Source of the DNA: Myxococcota bacterium
GTDB lineage: Bacteria; Myxococcota_A; UBA796; JAFGLY01
NCBI GenBank assembly: GCA_024276675.1
Contig: JAJRWT010000039.1
Coordinates: 43,811-107,810, forward strand
DNA: 64,000 nucleotides
Reading direction: 5' to 3'
This document shows, one piece after another, positions 27,996 through 37,201 of the stretch. The position numbers and the translations under genes are program-made. Every line of letters starts with the position of its first letter. Position 1 is the stretch's first letter. Below the pieces are notes generated by a model. It had not been told where the DNA came from, ran no database searches, and saw only the letters and a program-made list of their open reading frames with translations.

Positions 27996-28481
27996 TCACA
28001 GGTAGTAGACCATTTCCCAGGATTCGCCGTCGAAGGTGACGTAGATGAGCCCTACGCCGGCGGCGAAGATCTGTTCTCCGGCCCAGCGACCGCTCTGGAC
28101 GTCCACTGTCACCGTATCGGGAAAGATACCGTAGTAGACTTCAGCGTCGCCGATGGCGGTTATCTCGACTCCGTCGGAGCTTTGACCTTCCACCAGGCGC
28201 TCCGGCAGGAGGACGTCGTCGCCCACCTTGAGGCCCTGGCTGGTGTCGATGTCGAATTCGGCCAGCTCCTCGGCACTCGCCCAGCCCATGCCCTGGCGCA
28301 GGGTCCAGGTGGTTTCTTCCATGCGAATGATGAGATTGGGTTCGAGCAGGGGGTCGCCAGTCGGGCCCAGTTGCAGGTAGGTCCCGGGTTCTCCCACGTA
28401 GTCCACGGCCCAGAGGCCCTGGTCGTCGGTGTGGGTGTCGGAGTTACAAGCTACGAGCAGGCAGAGGATCAGGCAGTTCAT
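27996..28481 (-). CDS. small lipoprotein of unknown function
   Basis: 161 residues from ATG 28481, which overlaps the stop of the upstream gene as ATGA; ATG 28490 is an alternative. The signal MNCLILCLLVAC has lipobox LVAC, then DTHTDDQGLW. The mature part (VDYVGEPGTYLQLG, LEPNLIIRMEETTWTLRQGMGW, VYYGIFPDTVTVDVQSG) looks like an all-beta domain. No motif recognised. Coupling to the heme-binding propeller lipoprotein upstream suggests a shared complex. Confidence 0.7.
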   Translation of the reverse strand: MNCLILCLLVACNSDTHTDDQGLWAVDYVGEPGTYLQLGPTGDPLLEPNLIIRMEETTWTLRQGMGWASAEELAEFDIDTSQGLKVGDDVLLPERLVEGQSSDGVEITAIGDAEVYYGIFPDTVTVDVQSGRWAGEQIFAAGVGLIYVTFDGESWEMVYYL

Positions 28482-30172
28482 TCTATCCACAGGGGAACGT
28501 GGTTGTTCTGGTTGGAGAGCTGGCCGGGTAGCCAGAACGCGGGCGAGGAGGGGTCTTCACCTTGTTCGATCTTGCTGGGGTCGAAGGCGCTCACCCAGAT
28601 CTGGGGATCGCCGGTCACCGCGGTGTAGCCGTAGTCACGGCGGGAGGCGAAGGTGAGCCAGAGTACTTCATCGTCGGGGAGCGGCCCCCATCGCGGCCAG
28701 GAATTGGTCAGGTTGGTGCCCATATTGGCCGCGGCCAGGTAGGTCATGTCGGTGCCGTCGGGCCGTATGACGTACAACTCTGCATCTGCGTCGTCGTAGC
28801 TGTCGCCGGTGGAGATGTTGAAGGCGATCCATTCGCCGTCGGGTGACCAGGCGGGGTAGTAGGCCAGGTACTTGGAGCTGCCGAAGAGTTCCTTGGGGAT
28901 GACGATCCATTCAGGCTCACCGAACTCGTAGTCGCCCAGGTAGTCCAGCACGGCGATGCCTTCCAGGACTGCTTCGTCGGTGGGAGGTTCATCGTAGGTG
29001 GCGATGGCGATCTTCGTGCCGTCGGGCGACCATTCGGCCTGGATGAGCTGGTGGTAGATCCCCTGTTCGGGGTTGTAGGGAGTGACGTTGGCCAGGTACT
29101 CGCCGGTTCTGCCGTTCCAGAGGTGAAGTTCATAGTCCCAGACCGCCAGCAGCAGGCTGCCGTCGGGGGTGAAGGACTTGTAGTTGCCCACCTGCTTGTC
29201 GTCGATGGTCATGACGAAATCCTCGATGTCTTCCAGGTGGAGGATTTCCATGTAGCCTTCGGCGGGGTAGTCGGGATCCTTGGACTGCTGCCAGTAGTCG
29301 GCATAGGAGAACGCCAGCAGGTGGTCGTCGCCGGTGGAGATGGCGTGACAGCCGATGCAATACCCTTCGGTCTGGAAGATGGAGAGGAAGTCCTCGGGTT
29401 CGGTGGCCCCGTAGGGGATCATCTTCACGCCCTTGACCGAGCTGCTCCAGTAGTAGATGGAGCCACGGGCATCCATGCGGTTGACTTCGATGGTGAGGGG
29501 ATCGGCTTCGAGGACCGCGCCGTCGGCCGCGGCCGCCAGGTATACCTGTACCTGACCGCCAGCGTTGGTGCCCGCTATGATCTGCCAGAGATCCTCGGGA
29601 GATTCCCAGCCGTTGTCGGTCATGTAGACCGAGATATCGCTGACCGCCGATTCGAAGCGCAGACGGTAGGCGTCGGCTTTCAGGTCCTTCCACTGGAAGA
29701 AAGTCATGGGAGTATTTCGGGGAAGAGCCACGCCGTCTTCGGGGTAGAGCCAGGGCCATTCCTGCATGGAATCCACCTGGGCGTCCGCGAAGATGGTGGG
29801 ATCGGCGCCGCCTTCGATTACATCTTCGGTGTAGATGACCGTAACGGTGGCCTGGGCCGACATGTTGGCGTACTCGGCGGTGACCCAAGTGGTACCCCCG
29901 TTGGATTCCGAGGGGGAGAACAGGCCGGCGTCGTCCACGTCGCCGGCGGACCTGTTGGAGACATCCCAGTCCACGTAGGTGGCTTCCAGGCGTTCGCCGT
30001 CTTCGAAAATGCCCCAGACGGTAAACTCCTGGGACTCCGAGTATTCAGGGCCGGTGAGAAGGGTGGCTTCCGTGGGCTCGATTTCCAGTCCGACAAGGCC
30101 GATGGGATTGCCCTGCTCATCGGTGTAGGTCTCTTGTGTGGAGCACGCGATTGAGAGTATGATGAACCACAT
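28478..30172 (-). CDS. c-type cytochrome-like lipoprotein with TolB-type beta-propeller
   Basis: 564 residues from ATG 30172 (MWFIILSIAC, lipobox SIAC) with AGGGAAAG upstream; a TTG at 30223 would add 17 residues. An Ig-like N-terminal region (~35-120, VSNRSAGDVDDAGLFSP, AQATVTVIY) is followed by a region with one covalent heme site GYCIGCHAIS (~287). PD40/TolB-like blades follow: YKSFTPDGSLLLAVW, IQAEWSPDGTKIAIATY, YYPAWSPDGEWIAFN, NSWPRWGPLPDDEVLW. Heme attachment needs export, which fits the lipobox. Electron transfer or sensing at the outer surface is a reasonable guess. It is divergent from the vWA lipoprotein gene across 72 bp. Confidence 0.78.
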   Translation of the reverse strand: MWFIILSIACSTQETYTDEQGNPIGLVGLEIEPTEATLLTGPEYSESQEFTVWGIFEDGERLEATYVDWDVSNRSAGDVDDAGLFSPSESNGGTTWVTAEYANMSAQATVTVIYTEDVIEGGADPTIFADAQVDSMQEWPWLYPEDGVALPRNTPMTFFQWKDLKADAYRLRFESAVSDISVYMTDNGWESPEDLWQIIAGTNAGGQVQVYLAAAADGAVLEADPLTIEVNRMDARGSIYYWSSSVKGVKMIPYGATEPEDFLSIFQTEGYCIGCHAISTGDDHLLAFSYADYWQQSKDPDYPAEGYMEILHLEDIEDFVMTIDDKQVGNYKSFTPDGSLLLAVWDYELHLWNGRTGEYLANVTPYNPEQGIYHQLIQAEWSPDGTKIAIATYDEPPTDEAVLEGIAVLDYLGDYEFGEPEWIVIPKELFGSSKYLAYYPAWSPDGEWIAFNISTGDSYDDADAELYVIRPDGTDMTYLAAANMGTNLTNSWPRWGPLPDDEVLWLTFASRRDYGYTAVTGDPQIWVSAFDPSKIEQGEDPSSPAFWLPGQLSNQNNHVPLWIE

Positions 30173-30244
30173 GAGGTCTTTCCCTGTGGAAGTTCGAGAA
30201 GGTATGAGGTATTGTATGCTCAATAAGAAAATGGAGCAATCCCT

Positions 30245-31180
30245 ATGACCTTTTCTTTGTCAATGATGGTATTTGTTCTCGCTTCCGGCTGTCAGGACTA
30301 CAGCTACACGGAAGTGGAATTCAACCAGACATATCAACAGGATCTCGTCTCCACCTATTCGGACATCTTCTTCGTGGTGGACAACTCCGCGTCCATGGCC
30401 GAAGAACAAGAACTCCTCACCGCCAATTTCCAGGCCTTCGTCGACGTGGTGGAAGACTCCTACGCGGACTTCCAGGCCGGAGTCATCACCACCGATGTCT
30501 CCACCGAAGATGCCGGAATAATCCACGGCGAGGTGATCACACCCGACACCGAAAACATGAGCGAGGCATTCCTGGAAGCCCTGGATGTGGGCTCCTACGG
30601 CTCCCGTGACGAAGAAGGCCTGGAAGCCATTGCGCTCGCCCTCACCGACAACCGCAACCCCGGTTTCATCAGGGATGGCGCCAACCTGAACGTGGTGATC
30701 GTCTCCGACGAAGACGACCACTCTCCCGACGACATCGTGAACTACCTCCAGACCATGCAGGAAAACTCGGGCAGCGGCACGGTGGTCGTCCATGCCATCG
30801 TCGGCAACCTGCCCGACGGCTGCGCCTCGGGCGTCAGTGCCGCCGATCCCGGTGTGCGTTACCTGGAAATCGCCGAATTGACCGGTGGCTACCAGGACTC
30901 CATCTGCGCCGAAGACTACAGCGAGATCCTCGCCCAGATCGGCCTGGATCTTTCAGGTCTCAACGACACCTTCTACCTGGACGATCTTCCCCAGCCCGAT
31001 TCCATACAGGTCTTGGTGGAAGGCGTCGAAATCCCCAATCGCGAGATCAACGGCTGGGTCTACTCCGGGGCCAAGAACGCCATCGTTTTCGACGGCTACG
31101 CTGTTCCCAGGCCCGGGATGTCGGTTGTGGTCTACTACGAGGTGCTCTTGACCACCGACATGCAGGACACGGGCCTGTGA
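30245..31180 (+). CDS. von Willebrand factor A lipoprotein
   Basis: 311 residues, ATG 30245. The signal MTFSLSMMVFVLASGC has lipobox ASGC. A vWA domain follows: DIFFVVDNSASMAEEQ with MIDAS DxSxS, VITTDVSTEDAGII, LNVVIVSDEDDHSP with the third MIDAS Asp. The tail (LPQPDSIQVLVEGVEIPNREINGW, PGMSVVVYYEVLL) is a small beta domain. Such lipoproteins bind ligands through a divalent cation and are common in Myxococcota. A pair of Cys (DGCAS, SICAED) may form a disulfide. Confidence 0.82.
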   Translation: MTFSLSMMVFVLASGCQDYSYTEVEFNQTYQQDLVSTYSDIFFVVDNSASMAEEQELLTANFQAFVDVVEDSYADFQAGVITTDVSTEDAGIIHGEVITPDTENMSEAFLEALDVGSYGSRDEEGLEAIALALTDNRNPGFIRDGANLNVVIVSDEDDHSPDDIVNYLQTMQENSGSGTVVVHAIVGNLPDGCASGVSAADPGVRYLEIAELTGGYQDSICAEDYSEILAQIGLDLSGLNDTFYLDDLPQPDSIQVLVEGVEIPNREINGWVYSGAKNAIVFDGYAVPRPGMSVVVYYEVLLTTDMQDTGL

Positions 31181-31325
31181 CCTGCCGGAACAGCAGCCAG
31201 TTCTTGCAGTGAATGTCGCGTTTTCAGGGGGCACTCGAAATGTCGTTGCCCTTGGAACCATGCTTTTCCGGTTGGGCCAGATCTTGCACGACTCCTCTCC
31301 ACCGCCATCGAAAGCTGGAGGAGTG

Positions 31326-31949
31326 ATGAAACAACTGGTCTTGCTTGCGCTGCTTTTTCTGCTGACAGGCTCCCCCGCATTCGCCGCCGAGCCCCTGGTG
31401 GCCTGGGGCAGCGCCGGAATGATCGGTACCTACCCGGGAATCGGAGCCCAACTCTCCACCGGCGCACCTGTCCACAAGCTCCACCTCAAGCTACAGGCCG
31501 GTGGCTTTGTCAGAGCCAACACGCTGGAAGGGGCTGGCGGCGGTCTCCTCACCGCGGCCACGGGTTCGGTGGAACTCTATTGGCCTCTTGGCGCGGGGCG
31601 GTCGGCCAATATCGGGCCATTGGCCATCCTGGACGGCCTGGCGGTGTCGGCTTTCGAAAACAGGATCATTCCCGGCTGTGGTAGAGCATACCAAAAATGG
31701 ATTCCCATGGGTGGCGATTGGGGCATTGCCGTCGAGCCTTCCCTGGGATTGGGATGGCACACACAATCGCGGCGCGGTGACGGCAGGGGCATGGACATGA
31801 GCCTCACCTTCCAGAGTACCCGCGTCTACAATGTCTCCATTCCCATGCTGCCTCGCATCGCCGTATCACTGCGCACGGGCGGCGGCTGGCGCTTCGGGGG
31901 TGAGTTTCAGCGGCTTCGCACGGTGGCCACCATTGCCCACACCCTCTGA
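31326..31949 (+). CDS. exported protein, outer-membrane-like
   Basis: 207 residues from ATG 31326 after GGAGG; the open frame from 31209 has no signal peptide before that. Signal peptide [20 protein letters not shown], cleavage before AEP. The mature part is Gly-rich with alternating hydrophobic strands ([68 protein letters not shown]), as in small beta-barrels. No motif. The 3' end lies ~95 bp before the likely start of the glycosyltransferase-methyltransferase gene. Confidence 0.65.
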   Translation: MKQLVLLALLFLLTGSPAFAAEPLVAWGSAGMIGTYPGIGAQLSTGAPVHKLHLKLQAGGFVRANTLEGAGGGLLTAATGSVELYWPLGAGRSANIGPLAILDGLAVSAFENRIIPGCGRAYQKWIPMGGDWGIAVEPSLGLGWHTQSRRGDGRGMDMSLTFQSTRVYNVSIPMLPRIAVSLRTGGGWRFGGEFQRLRTVATIAHTL

Positions 31950-32043
31950 TCATCGACTCTCGCGGCACAGGGCTGCCGCTGCCACCCCCACCGCATCCGG
32001 GCCGGGGCGGCAAGAGGCCTCGGCGACGCCGCGCCGGCATGCA

Positions 32044-33450
32044 GTGGTCTCCATCCTGGTTCCCATCTACAACGAGCGCGCCTACCTGCGTCTGTGCCTG
32101 GAGAGAGTGCTGGCCGCTCCTCTTCCCCCCGGGCTTGGCAAGGAGCTGGTCCTTGTGAACGACTCCTCCACGGATGGTTCCGAGCAGGTGCTTCGTGACG
32201 TACAACTGCGCAATCCCGGCGTGGTCAAGGTCTTTCATCAACCCAGCAATATGGGCAAGGGGGCGGCCATTCGCCGTGCTGTCCGGGAGATGAGCGGCGA
32301 CTACGCCATCATCCAGGATGCCGACCTGGAATACGATCCCCGAGACTACCAGCTTCTGCTGGAGCCCATCCTGGAAGGCAAGGCCGACGTCGTATACGGC
32401 TCACGCTTCGCGGCCCGCGAAAAGCGCCATGTCACCAGCTACCGCCACGTGTTGGGCAACCGGTTTCTGACCCACCTCTCCAACCTGTTCACGGATCTGG
32501 ATCTCACCGACATGGAAACCTGCTACAAGGCCTTTCGGGCAGACATCCTTCGCAGCATCCCCATCCGGGCCCGGCGTTTCGAGCTGGAACCCGAACTCAC
32601 CGCCAAGATCGCCAGGCGGGGTCTGTCCGTATACGAGGTTCCCATAGGCTACCAGGAGCGAAGGTACTCCGAGGGCAAGAAGATCGGCTGGAGGGATGGG
32701 CTCTCCGCCATGGCCACCATAGTGCGCTACCGACTCGTGGACGACTGCTTCCAGCAGCGCTACGGCCACCAGGTCCTGGTCAACATGGCTGGAACAAGGC
32801 GCTTCCATCGCTGGACCGTTCGCACCATACTTCCCTTCCTGGGCAACCGCATCATCGAGGTCGGGGCCGGTATCGGCAACATCAGCCTTCAACTGCCCAA
32901 GCGCGAAAGCCTGCTTCTCACCGACATCGACGACGAATACCTCGGCATTCTCCGGCGGACCTACGAGGGCAACGAAGTGGTCCAGGTGACCCGCCTTGAC
33001 ATCACCCGCGACGAAGATTTCCAGAGACTTGGCCATGCCATCTGCGACACCGTCGTATGCCTGAATGTGCTGGAGTTCATAGAAGACGACTTGGATGCCC
33101 TCGTACGGATGAAGCGCCTGTTGGAGCCCGGAGGAACGTTGGTGCTGCAGGTGCCGCAGTACCAGTGGCTCTACGGCTCCTACGACCGTACATTGGGCCA
33201 CGTGAAGCGCTACTCCCATGGCGAGATCAAGCGCAGGCTGGAGCGGGCCGGCTACCAGGTGGAGCACATCATCAGTCACAACTTTCTTTCCATACCGGGA
33301 TGGTGGTTCAACTCCGGGCTGCTCAAGCGGACCAACATGGACAGGTGGCAGCTTCAACTCTACGACATGCTGGTGCCCCTGGCCAGCAGGGTGGAAGCCC
33401 ACCTTCCCCTGCCGGGGCTCTCCCTCGTGGTGGCAGCCAGGAAGCCCTGA
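32044..33450 (+). CDS. GT2 glycosyltransferase fused to SAM methyltransferase
   Basis: 468 residues from GTG 32044, chosen because the GT-A fold begins at once ([15 protein letters not shown]); the open frame continues upstream over the previous gene and the true start is uncertain. Residues 1-~235 are a dolichyl-phosphate-type GT2: [75 protein letters not shown]. Residues ~260-468 are a class I methyltransferase: [55 protein letters not shown]. Fusions of this type make a methylated lipid-linked sugar or modify the acceptor. The next gene starts 4 bp later and encodes a TMTC-like membrane protein. Confidence 0.8.
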   Translation: MVSILVPIYNERAYLRLCLERVLAAPLPPGLGKELVLVNDSSTDGSEQVLRDVQLRNPGVVKVFHQPSNMGKGAAIRRAVREMSGDYAIIQDADLEYDPRDYQLLLEPILEGKADVVYGSRFAAREKRHVTSYRHVLGNRFLTHLSNLFTDLDLTDMETCYKAFRADILRSIPIRARRFELEPELTAKIARRGLSVYEVPIGYQERRYSEGKKIGWRDGLSAMATIVRYRLVDDCFQQRYGHQVLVNMAGTRRFHRWTVRTILPFLGNRIIEVGAGIGNISLQLPKRESLLLTDIDDEYLGILRRTYEGNEVVQVTRLDITRDEDFQRLGHAICDTVVCLNVLEFIEDDLDALVRMKRLLEPGGTLVLQVPQYQWLYGSYDRTLGHVKRYSHGEIKRRLERAGYQVEHIISHNFLSIPGWWFNSGLLKRTNMDRWQLQLYDMLVPLASRVEAHLPLPGLSLVVAARKP

Positions 33451-33453
33451 ACC

Positions 33454-35259
33454 GTGGAAAACACCAATTCTCCAGCTCCCACCCATGGGCTCCGCCGGGC
33501 GGTCCCTGCATCATGGTGGCTGCCGGGCTTGCTGCTGGCCCTCGTGCTGGCCATGGTTCTAATCTGCTTCAGCCCAAGCTTGAGCGCCGGCTGGCTCAAC
33601 TGGGACGACGACCGTTGCTTCCTTGAAAACCCCTACTACCGGGGCCTGGGCCTTTCCAACCTGGCCTGGATGTGGAGCACCGGTTGGATGGGGCACTACC
33701 AGCCGTTGACATGGATGTCCCTGGGCCTGGACTACATGCTCTGGGGAATGGACCCCCGCGGCTATCACCTGGGCAACCTGGTTCTGCACATGGCCGGCGC
33801 AGCCCTGCTGTTTCTGCTGCTGTACAAGGCCCTTCCCATGGTGCCCGGGGGGTCCACGGGTGTCGAGGGGCGCCGTCAGGCCGGCTCCGGAACGAGCCCA
33901 GGATTGGCTCTGGCGGCTGCGGGGGGGGGCCTGTTCTACGCCATTCATCCTCTGCGCGTGGAATCGGTGGCTTGGATAACCGAACGACGAGACCTCCTGG
34001 CCATGGTCTTCTATCTCCTCACCCTGCTGGCCTGGTTGTTCCACGTGGAACGTGGCAAGGGCATGGGTTGCCGCTGGTACCTGGCAGCGCTGGCTTTTCA
34101 CCTGGCGTCCCTGGCATCCAAGGCCCACGCCATCACCCTGCCCATGGTGTTGCTGGTGTTGGATGTCTGGCCCTTCTGTCGCTGGAAAGCAGGAAACAGG
34201 CTGGCCCTGATCAAGGAGAAGGTCCCTTTCATGCTGGCGGCGGCCCTGGCCGCGTACCTGGCGATCTGGGCTCAGTCGGGGGCGCAGGCCATGATGGGCT
34301 CGGGGGAGCAGGGGTTCTGGAACCGTCTCTCCATCGTGATCCATGGTCTGGCCTACTACCCGGTGAAGACCATCTTTCCCACGGGGCTCACTCCACTGCA
34401 TGGCCTGGGCGACATGGATGGGTTGTCACTGGCTCTTCACGCGGGCCTGCTGCTGGGGATAAGCACCCTGCTGTTGCTGCTTCGGCGCCGTTTTCCCGCC
34501 GGCCTCACCGCCTGGGTGATCTACGGCATCGTCCTGTCTCCCGTTTCCGGCATCGCCCAATCCGGTCCTCAACTGGTGGCGGAGCGTTATGCCACGTTTT
34601 CCTGCCTTCCATTTGCTTTCCTGTTCGGGGGCCTGTTGCTGCTGTCGTGGCCCAGGGCTCTTCCCGGCTCGGCCATGCCCGGTCGTTTTCCGGCGCGGTC
34701 TGCGCTCCTGCTGCTGACTTGCTGGCTGTCGGTTCTGGGGCTGCTGACCTTTCGGCAGACGCGCTGCTGGCATGACTCGGTGAGCCTCTGGAGTTGCGCT
34801 GCCCGTGTGGACCCTGATGACCCGGTCGTGCAGCACCAGCTTGGCAACGCTCTGCTGGAAGCGGATCGTCCGCAGCTTGCGGTCCTGGCTCTGGAAAAGG
34901 CGGTGAGTGCTTCTCCCCAACCGGATCAGACCCTCCTGTCCCTGGGGGTGGCCAGGGCCCGGCTGGGCCAGTACGAGTCGGCCATCGGGACCTGGTCGGG
35001 CATATCATCACAGAGTGGCCAGTACGCTTCAGCGAGGCTGAACATCGGGCGCGCCTTGCTGCTGCTGGGACGGGTGGACTCCGGGGTGATCGCCCTGCTG
35101 GACGCCGTGGAAGCAGATCCCAGCAACACCCAGGTATACCCGTTGTTGGTGGAAAACCTGGAAAAGCTGGGGCAGGGGGATCTGGCCCGGCACTACCGAG
35201 AACGTTGGGAAGAACTCGAGGTAACCTATTCCGGGCCCCAGGCCCCCCGGCGGCGGTAG
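33454..35259 (+). CDS. TMTC-like polytopic glycosyltransferase with TPR tail
   Basis: 601 residues, GTG 33454, 3 bp after the previous stop. Around ten membrane helices fill residues ~20-440. Loop motifs match the TMTC/O-mannosyltransferase-like (GT-C) group: WLNWDDDRCFLENPYYRG with the acidic WDDD, GHYQPLTWMSLGLDYMLWG, HPLRVESVAWITERRDLLA. The last ~150 residues hold TPR-like repeats (HQLGNALLEADRPQLAVLALEKAV, LLSLGVARARLGQYESAIG, LNIGRALLLLGRVDSGVIALLDAV). Members transfer lipid-linked mannose or related sugars on the periplasmic side, fitting the neighbouring dolichol-phosphate-type GT2. Confidence 0.82.
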   Translation: MENTNSPAPTHGLRRAVPASWWLPGLLLALVLAMVLICFSPSLSAGWLNWDDDRCFLENPYYRGLGLSNLAWMWSTGWMGHYQPLTWMSLGLDYMLWGMDPRGYHLGNLVLHMAGAALLFLLLYKALPMVPGGSTGVEGRRQAGSGTSPGLALAAAGGGLFYAIHPLRVESVAWITERRDLLAMVFYLLTLLAWLFHVERGKGMGCRWYLAALAFHLASLASKAHAITLPMVLLVLDVWPFCRWKAGNRLALIKEKVPFMLAAALAAYLAIWAQSGAQAMMGSGEQGFWNRLSIVIHGLAYYPVKTIFPTGLTPLHGLGDMDGLSLALHAGLLLGISTLLLLLRRRFPAGLTAWVIYGIVLSPVSGIAQSGPQLVAERYATFSCLPFAFLFGGLLLLSWPRALPGSAMPGRFPARSALLLLTCWLSVLGLLTFRQTRCWHDSVSLWSCAARVDPDDPVVQHQLGNALLEADRPQLAVLALEKAVSASPQPDQTLLSLGVARARLGQYESAIGTWSGISSQSGQYASARLNIGRALLLLGRVDSGVIALLDAVEADPSNTQVYPLLVENLEKLGQGDLARHYRERWEELEVTYSGPQAPRRR

Positions 35260-35264
35260 CGGCG

Positions 35265-36110
35265 TCAGGCAGCGACACGCCCCAGGGCCTGCACCAGCGC
35301 CTCGGCGTGGCGTTTTTCCTGTTCTGCCAATTCCAGCAGGGCATGGGCGAGTCGGGGCCGGCGACAGTTATCGGCCACCGAGCGGTAAAGGTCGTAGGCG
35401 CGATATTCCAGCCGTAGGGCCAGCTCCAGCACGGCATCCAGCCCGTGGCTCGCAAGGCCGTGGGCCTCGGCCAGGACCTGGTGGATGGGCTGGCCGCCTT
35501 CGATGATGTTTCCTTCGAGACCCTCGTAGAGCTTTTCGAAGTCTTCAACGGGTCTCGACGAGGTTTCGCGCAGGTAGCCATGCAGCGAGCGGGCGTGGGC
35601 GATCTCGGCGCTGCCCAGGGTGGCGATGGTCTGCTCCTCGCTGCTGGTGGCGAACAGCGCGGCCATGGCCTGGTACATTCGTTGGGCACCTTTTTCGAGG
35701 TTCATGGCCTGGAGAAGGACATCTTCCACCGGAGCCTTGTGATCGATGATCCAGAACCTGGGAAACTCCGGTATCTTCTGACCATTCCAGCCACGTATGC
35801 CCCCCATCAGGTTGAAGACATTGGGGAGCCCAAGGATGTGGGCCGCGTAGCCGGAAGCTCGCTCGGAGCGGCTGCCGGCCAGGCAGTAAAAGATCAAGTG
35901 TCTGCCCGACAGGTCTTCCAACTCGGCATGACGCCGCTCCAGGGAACCGACGGACATCAACCTTGCACCGGGAATGTGGCTGGTTTCGTATTCCTCGGGT
36001 TGGCGGACGTCCAGCAGCACGAACCGGGACTCGTGGGTGGAAGCCAGGTAGGAGCGGAGCTGGTCCGCGGTGATATTCGCTACTTCGTGCTCCTTCGGCT
36101 GCAACTCCAT
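35265..36110 (-). CDS. rhodanese-ferritin-like fusion protein
   Basis: 281 residues from ATG 36110, with GAGGAG eight bases upstream; ATG 36125 lacks this. Residues ~10-115 are a rhodanese domain: FVLLDVRQPEEYETSHIPGARLM, HLIFYCLAGSRSERA with the active Cys, NLMGGIRGWNG. Residues ~130-281 are a ferritin-like, rubrerythrin-type four-helix domain with two iron motifs: SAEIAHARSLH and LAEQEKRHAEAL. Such fusions occur in delta-type proteobacteria next to sulfur genes. It ends 5 bp from the convergent TMTC-like gene and follows the persulfide dioxygenase-like gene, so sulfane sulfur handling with a peroxide or oxygen-reducing partner is likely. Confidence 0.85.
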   Translation of the reverse strand: MELQPKEHEVANITADQLRSYLASTHESRFVLLDVRQPEEYETSHIPGARLMSVGSLERRHAELEDLSGRHLIFYCLAGSRSERASGYAAHILGLPNVFNLMGGIRGWNGQKIPEFPRFWIIDHKAPVEDVLLQAMNLEKGAQRMYQAMAALFATSSEEQTIATLGSAEIAHARSLHGYLRETSSRPVEDFEKLYEGLEGNIIEGGQPIHQVLAEAHGLASHGLDAVLELALRLEYRAYDLYRSVADNCRRPRLAHALLELAEQEKRHAEALVQALGRVAA

Positions 36111-36171
36111 GTTCGATCTCCTCATTGGTGTGTTGGCGGAAGTTTGTGACCCCGAGAAGTCATGGATGCCA

Positions 36172-37029
36172 CTACAGGAAATTCAGCGGCATCTTGAAGA
36201 AGCGCCGATCCCCGACTTCCGGCTCCGGCAGCCTGCCGGCGTTGATGTTCACCTGCAAGCTCTGGAGGATGAGCCGGGGTGGCTTGAGCTGCGCGTCGCG
36301 CTGGCTGCGGAAACGTGCGAACTCATCTTCGGTGGTGTCGTGGCGTAGCTGCTTGTTGTGATTGCGGGATTCGCCGATGGTGGTCTGGTATTGCAGCTCC
36401 CGCCCGCCGGGCTGGTAGTCGTGTCCTACGAAAACTCTGGTCTCGGGGGGAAGGGTGTACAGCTTGTCCATCACGGAGTGGTAGAGATCCGAGACACTGC
36501 CGGCCGGGAAGTCGCAACGACCCGTGCCAAAGTCGGGCATGAAGAGGGTATCGCCCGTGAAGAGCGCCTCGCCGATGTGGCAGGTCATGCAGGCGGGAGT
36601 GTGGCCCGGGGTATGGATGGCCCGAACCCGGAGACTGCCGGCTTCGAGGATCTCGCCGTCTTCAACCAGGCGGTCGAACTGGGAGCCGTCGATGGGGAAA
36701 TGGGCAGGTAGGTTGAAGGCCGACTTGAAAAAGCTCTGCACGGTTCTGATGCGGGTGCTGATGGCCGTACTGGTTCCCAGGCTTCGCTTGAAAACATCCA
36801 TCCCTGAAAGATGGTCCGCGTGAGCGTGGGTATCCAGTATCCAGTGTACCTCGAGGTCGTTGGCGTCGACGAATTCCAGGACTTCTCGAGCGGAGTGTGT
36901 GCCCACGCTCCATGCCAGGGGATCGAAATCCAGCACCGGGTCGATCACCACCGCGTCGTTGGTCTGCCGGTCCCAGACCACGTAGGTCAGGGTGCTGCTG
37001 TCTTCGTGGAAAAATGCCTTGACTTCCAT
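36172..37029 (-). CDS. metallo-beta-lactamase-fold persulfide dioxygenase-like hydrolase
   Basis: 285 residues from ATG 37029 after GAGAGG; a frame reaching 37113 is not needed. The fold is the ETHE1/Blh type: ILDTHAHADHLSGM with metal His68, His70, Asp72, His73; RAIHTPGHTPACMTCHIGEALFTGDTLFMPDFGTGRCDFPAG; and FVGHDYQPGG. The sequence TLFMPDFGTGRCDFP is typical of bacterial persulfide dioxygenase/Blh proteins that oxidise glutathione persulfide. It is the first gene of a two-gene operon with the rhodanese-ferritin fusion, 61 bp apart. Confidence 0.88.
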   Translation of the reverse strand: MEVKAFFHEDSSTLTYVVWDRQTNDAVVIDPVLDFDPLAWSVGTHSAREVLEFVDANDLEVHWILDTHAHADHLSGMDVFKRSLGTSTAISTRIRTVQSFFKSAFNLPAHFPIDGSQFDRLVEDGEILEAGSLRVRAIHTPGHTPACMTCHIGEALFTGDTLFMPDFGTGRCDFPAGSVSDLYHSVMDKLYTLPPETRVFVGHDYQPGGRELQYQTTIGESRNHNKQLRHDTTEDEFARFRSQRDAQLKPPRLILQSLQVNINAGRLPEPEVGDRRFFKMPLNFL

Positions 37030-37201
37030 TGTTGCCTCTCGTTGTGGATCACCGTCGTTCTGCTGTGCCATAGTTGAATCGGAGCCCACGGCATGTTCAA
37101 GGGTTTCACCCACCGCGGCCTGGTGGTCCCGAAGGCTCTGGTCTGGTAAACGGGCTCACCCTGGCGGCTACAAGAGCACATGAAAAACAACCTCTGGCCA
37201 G

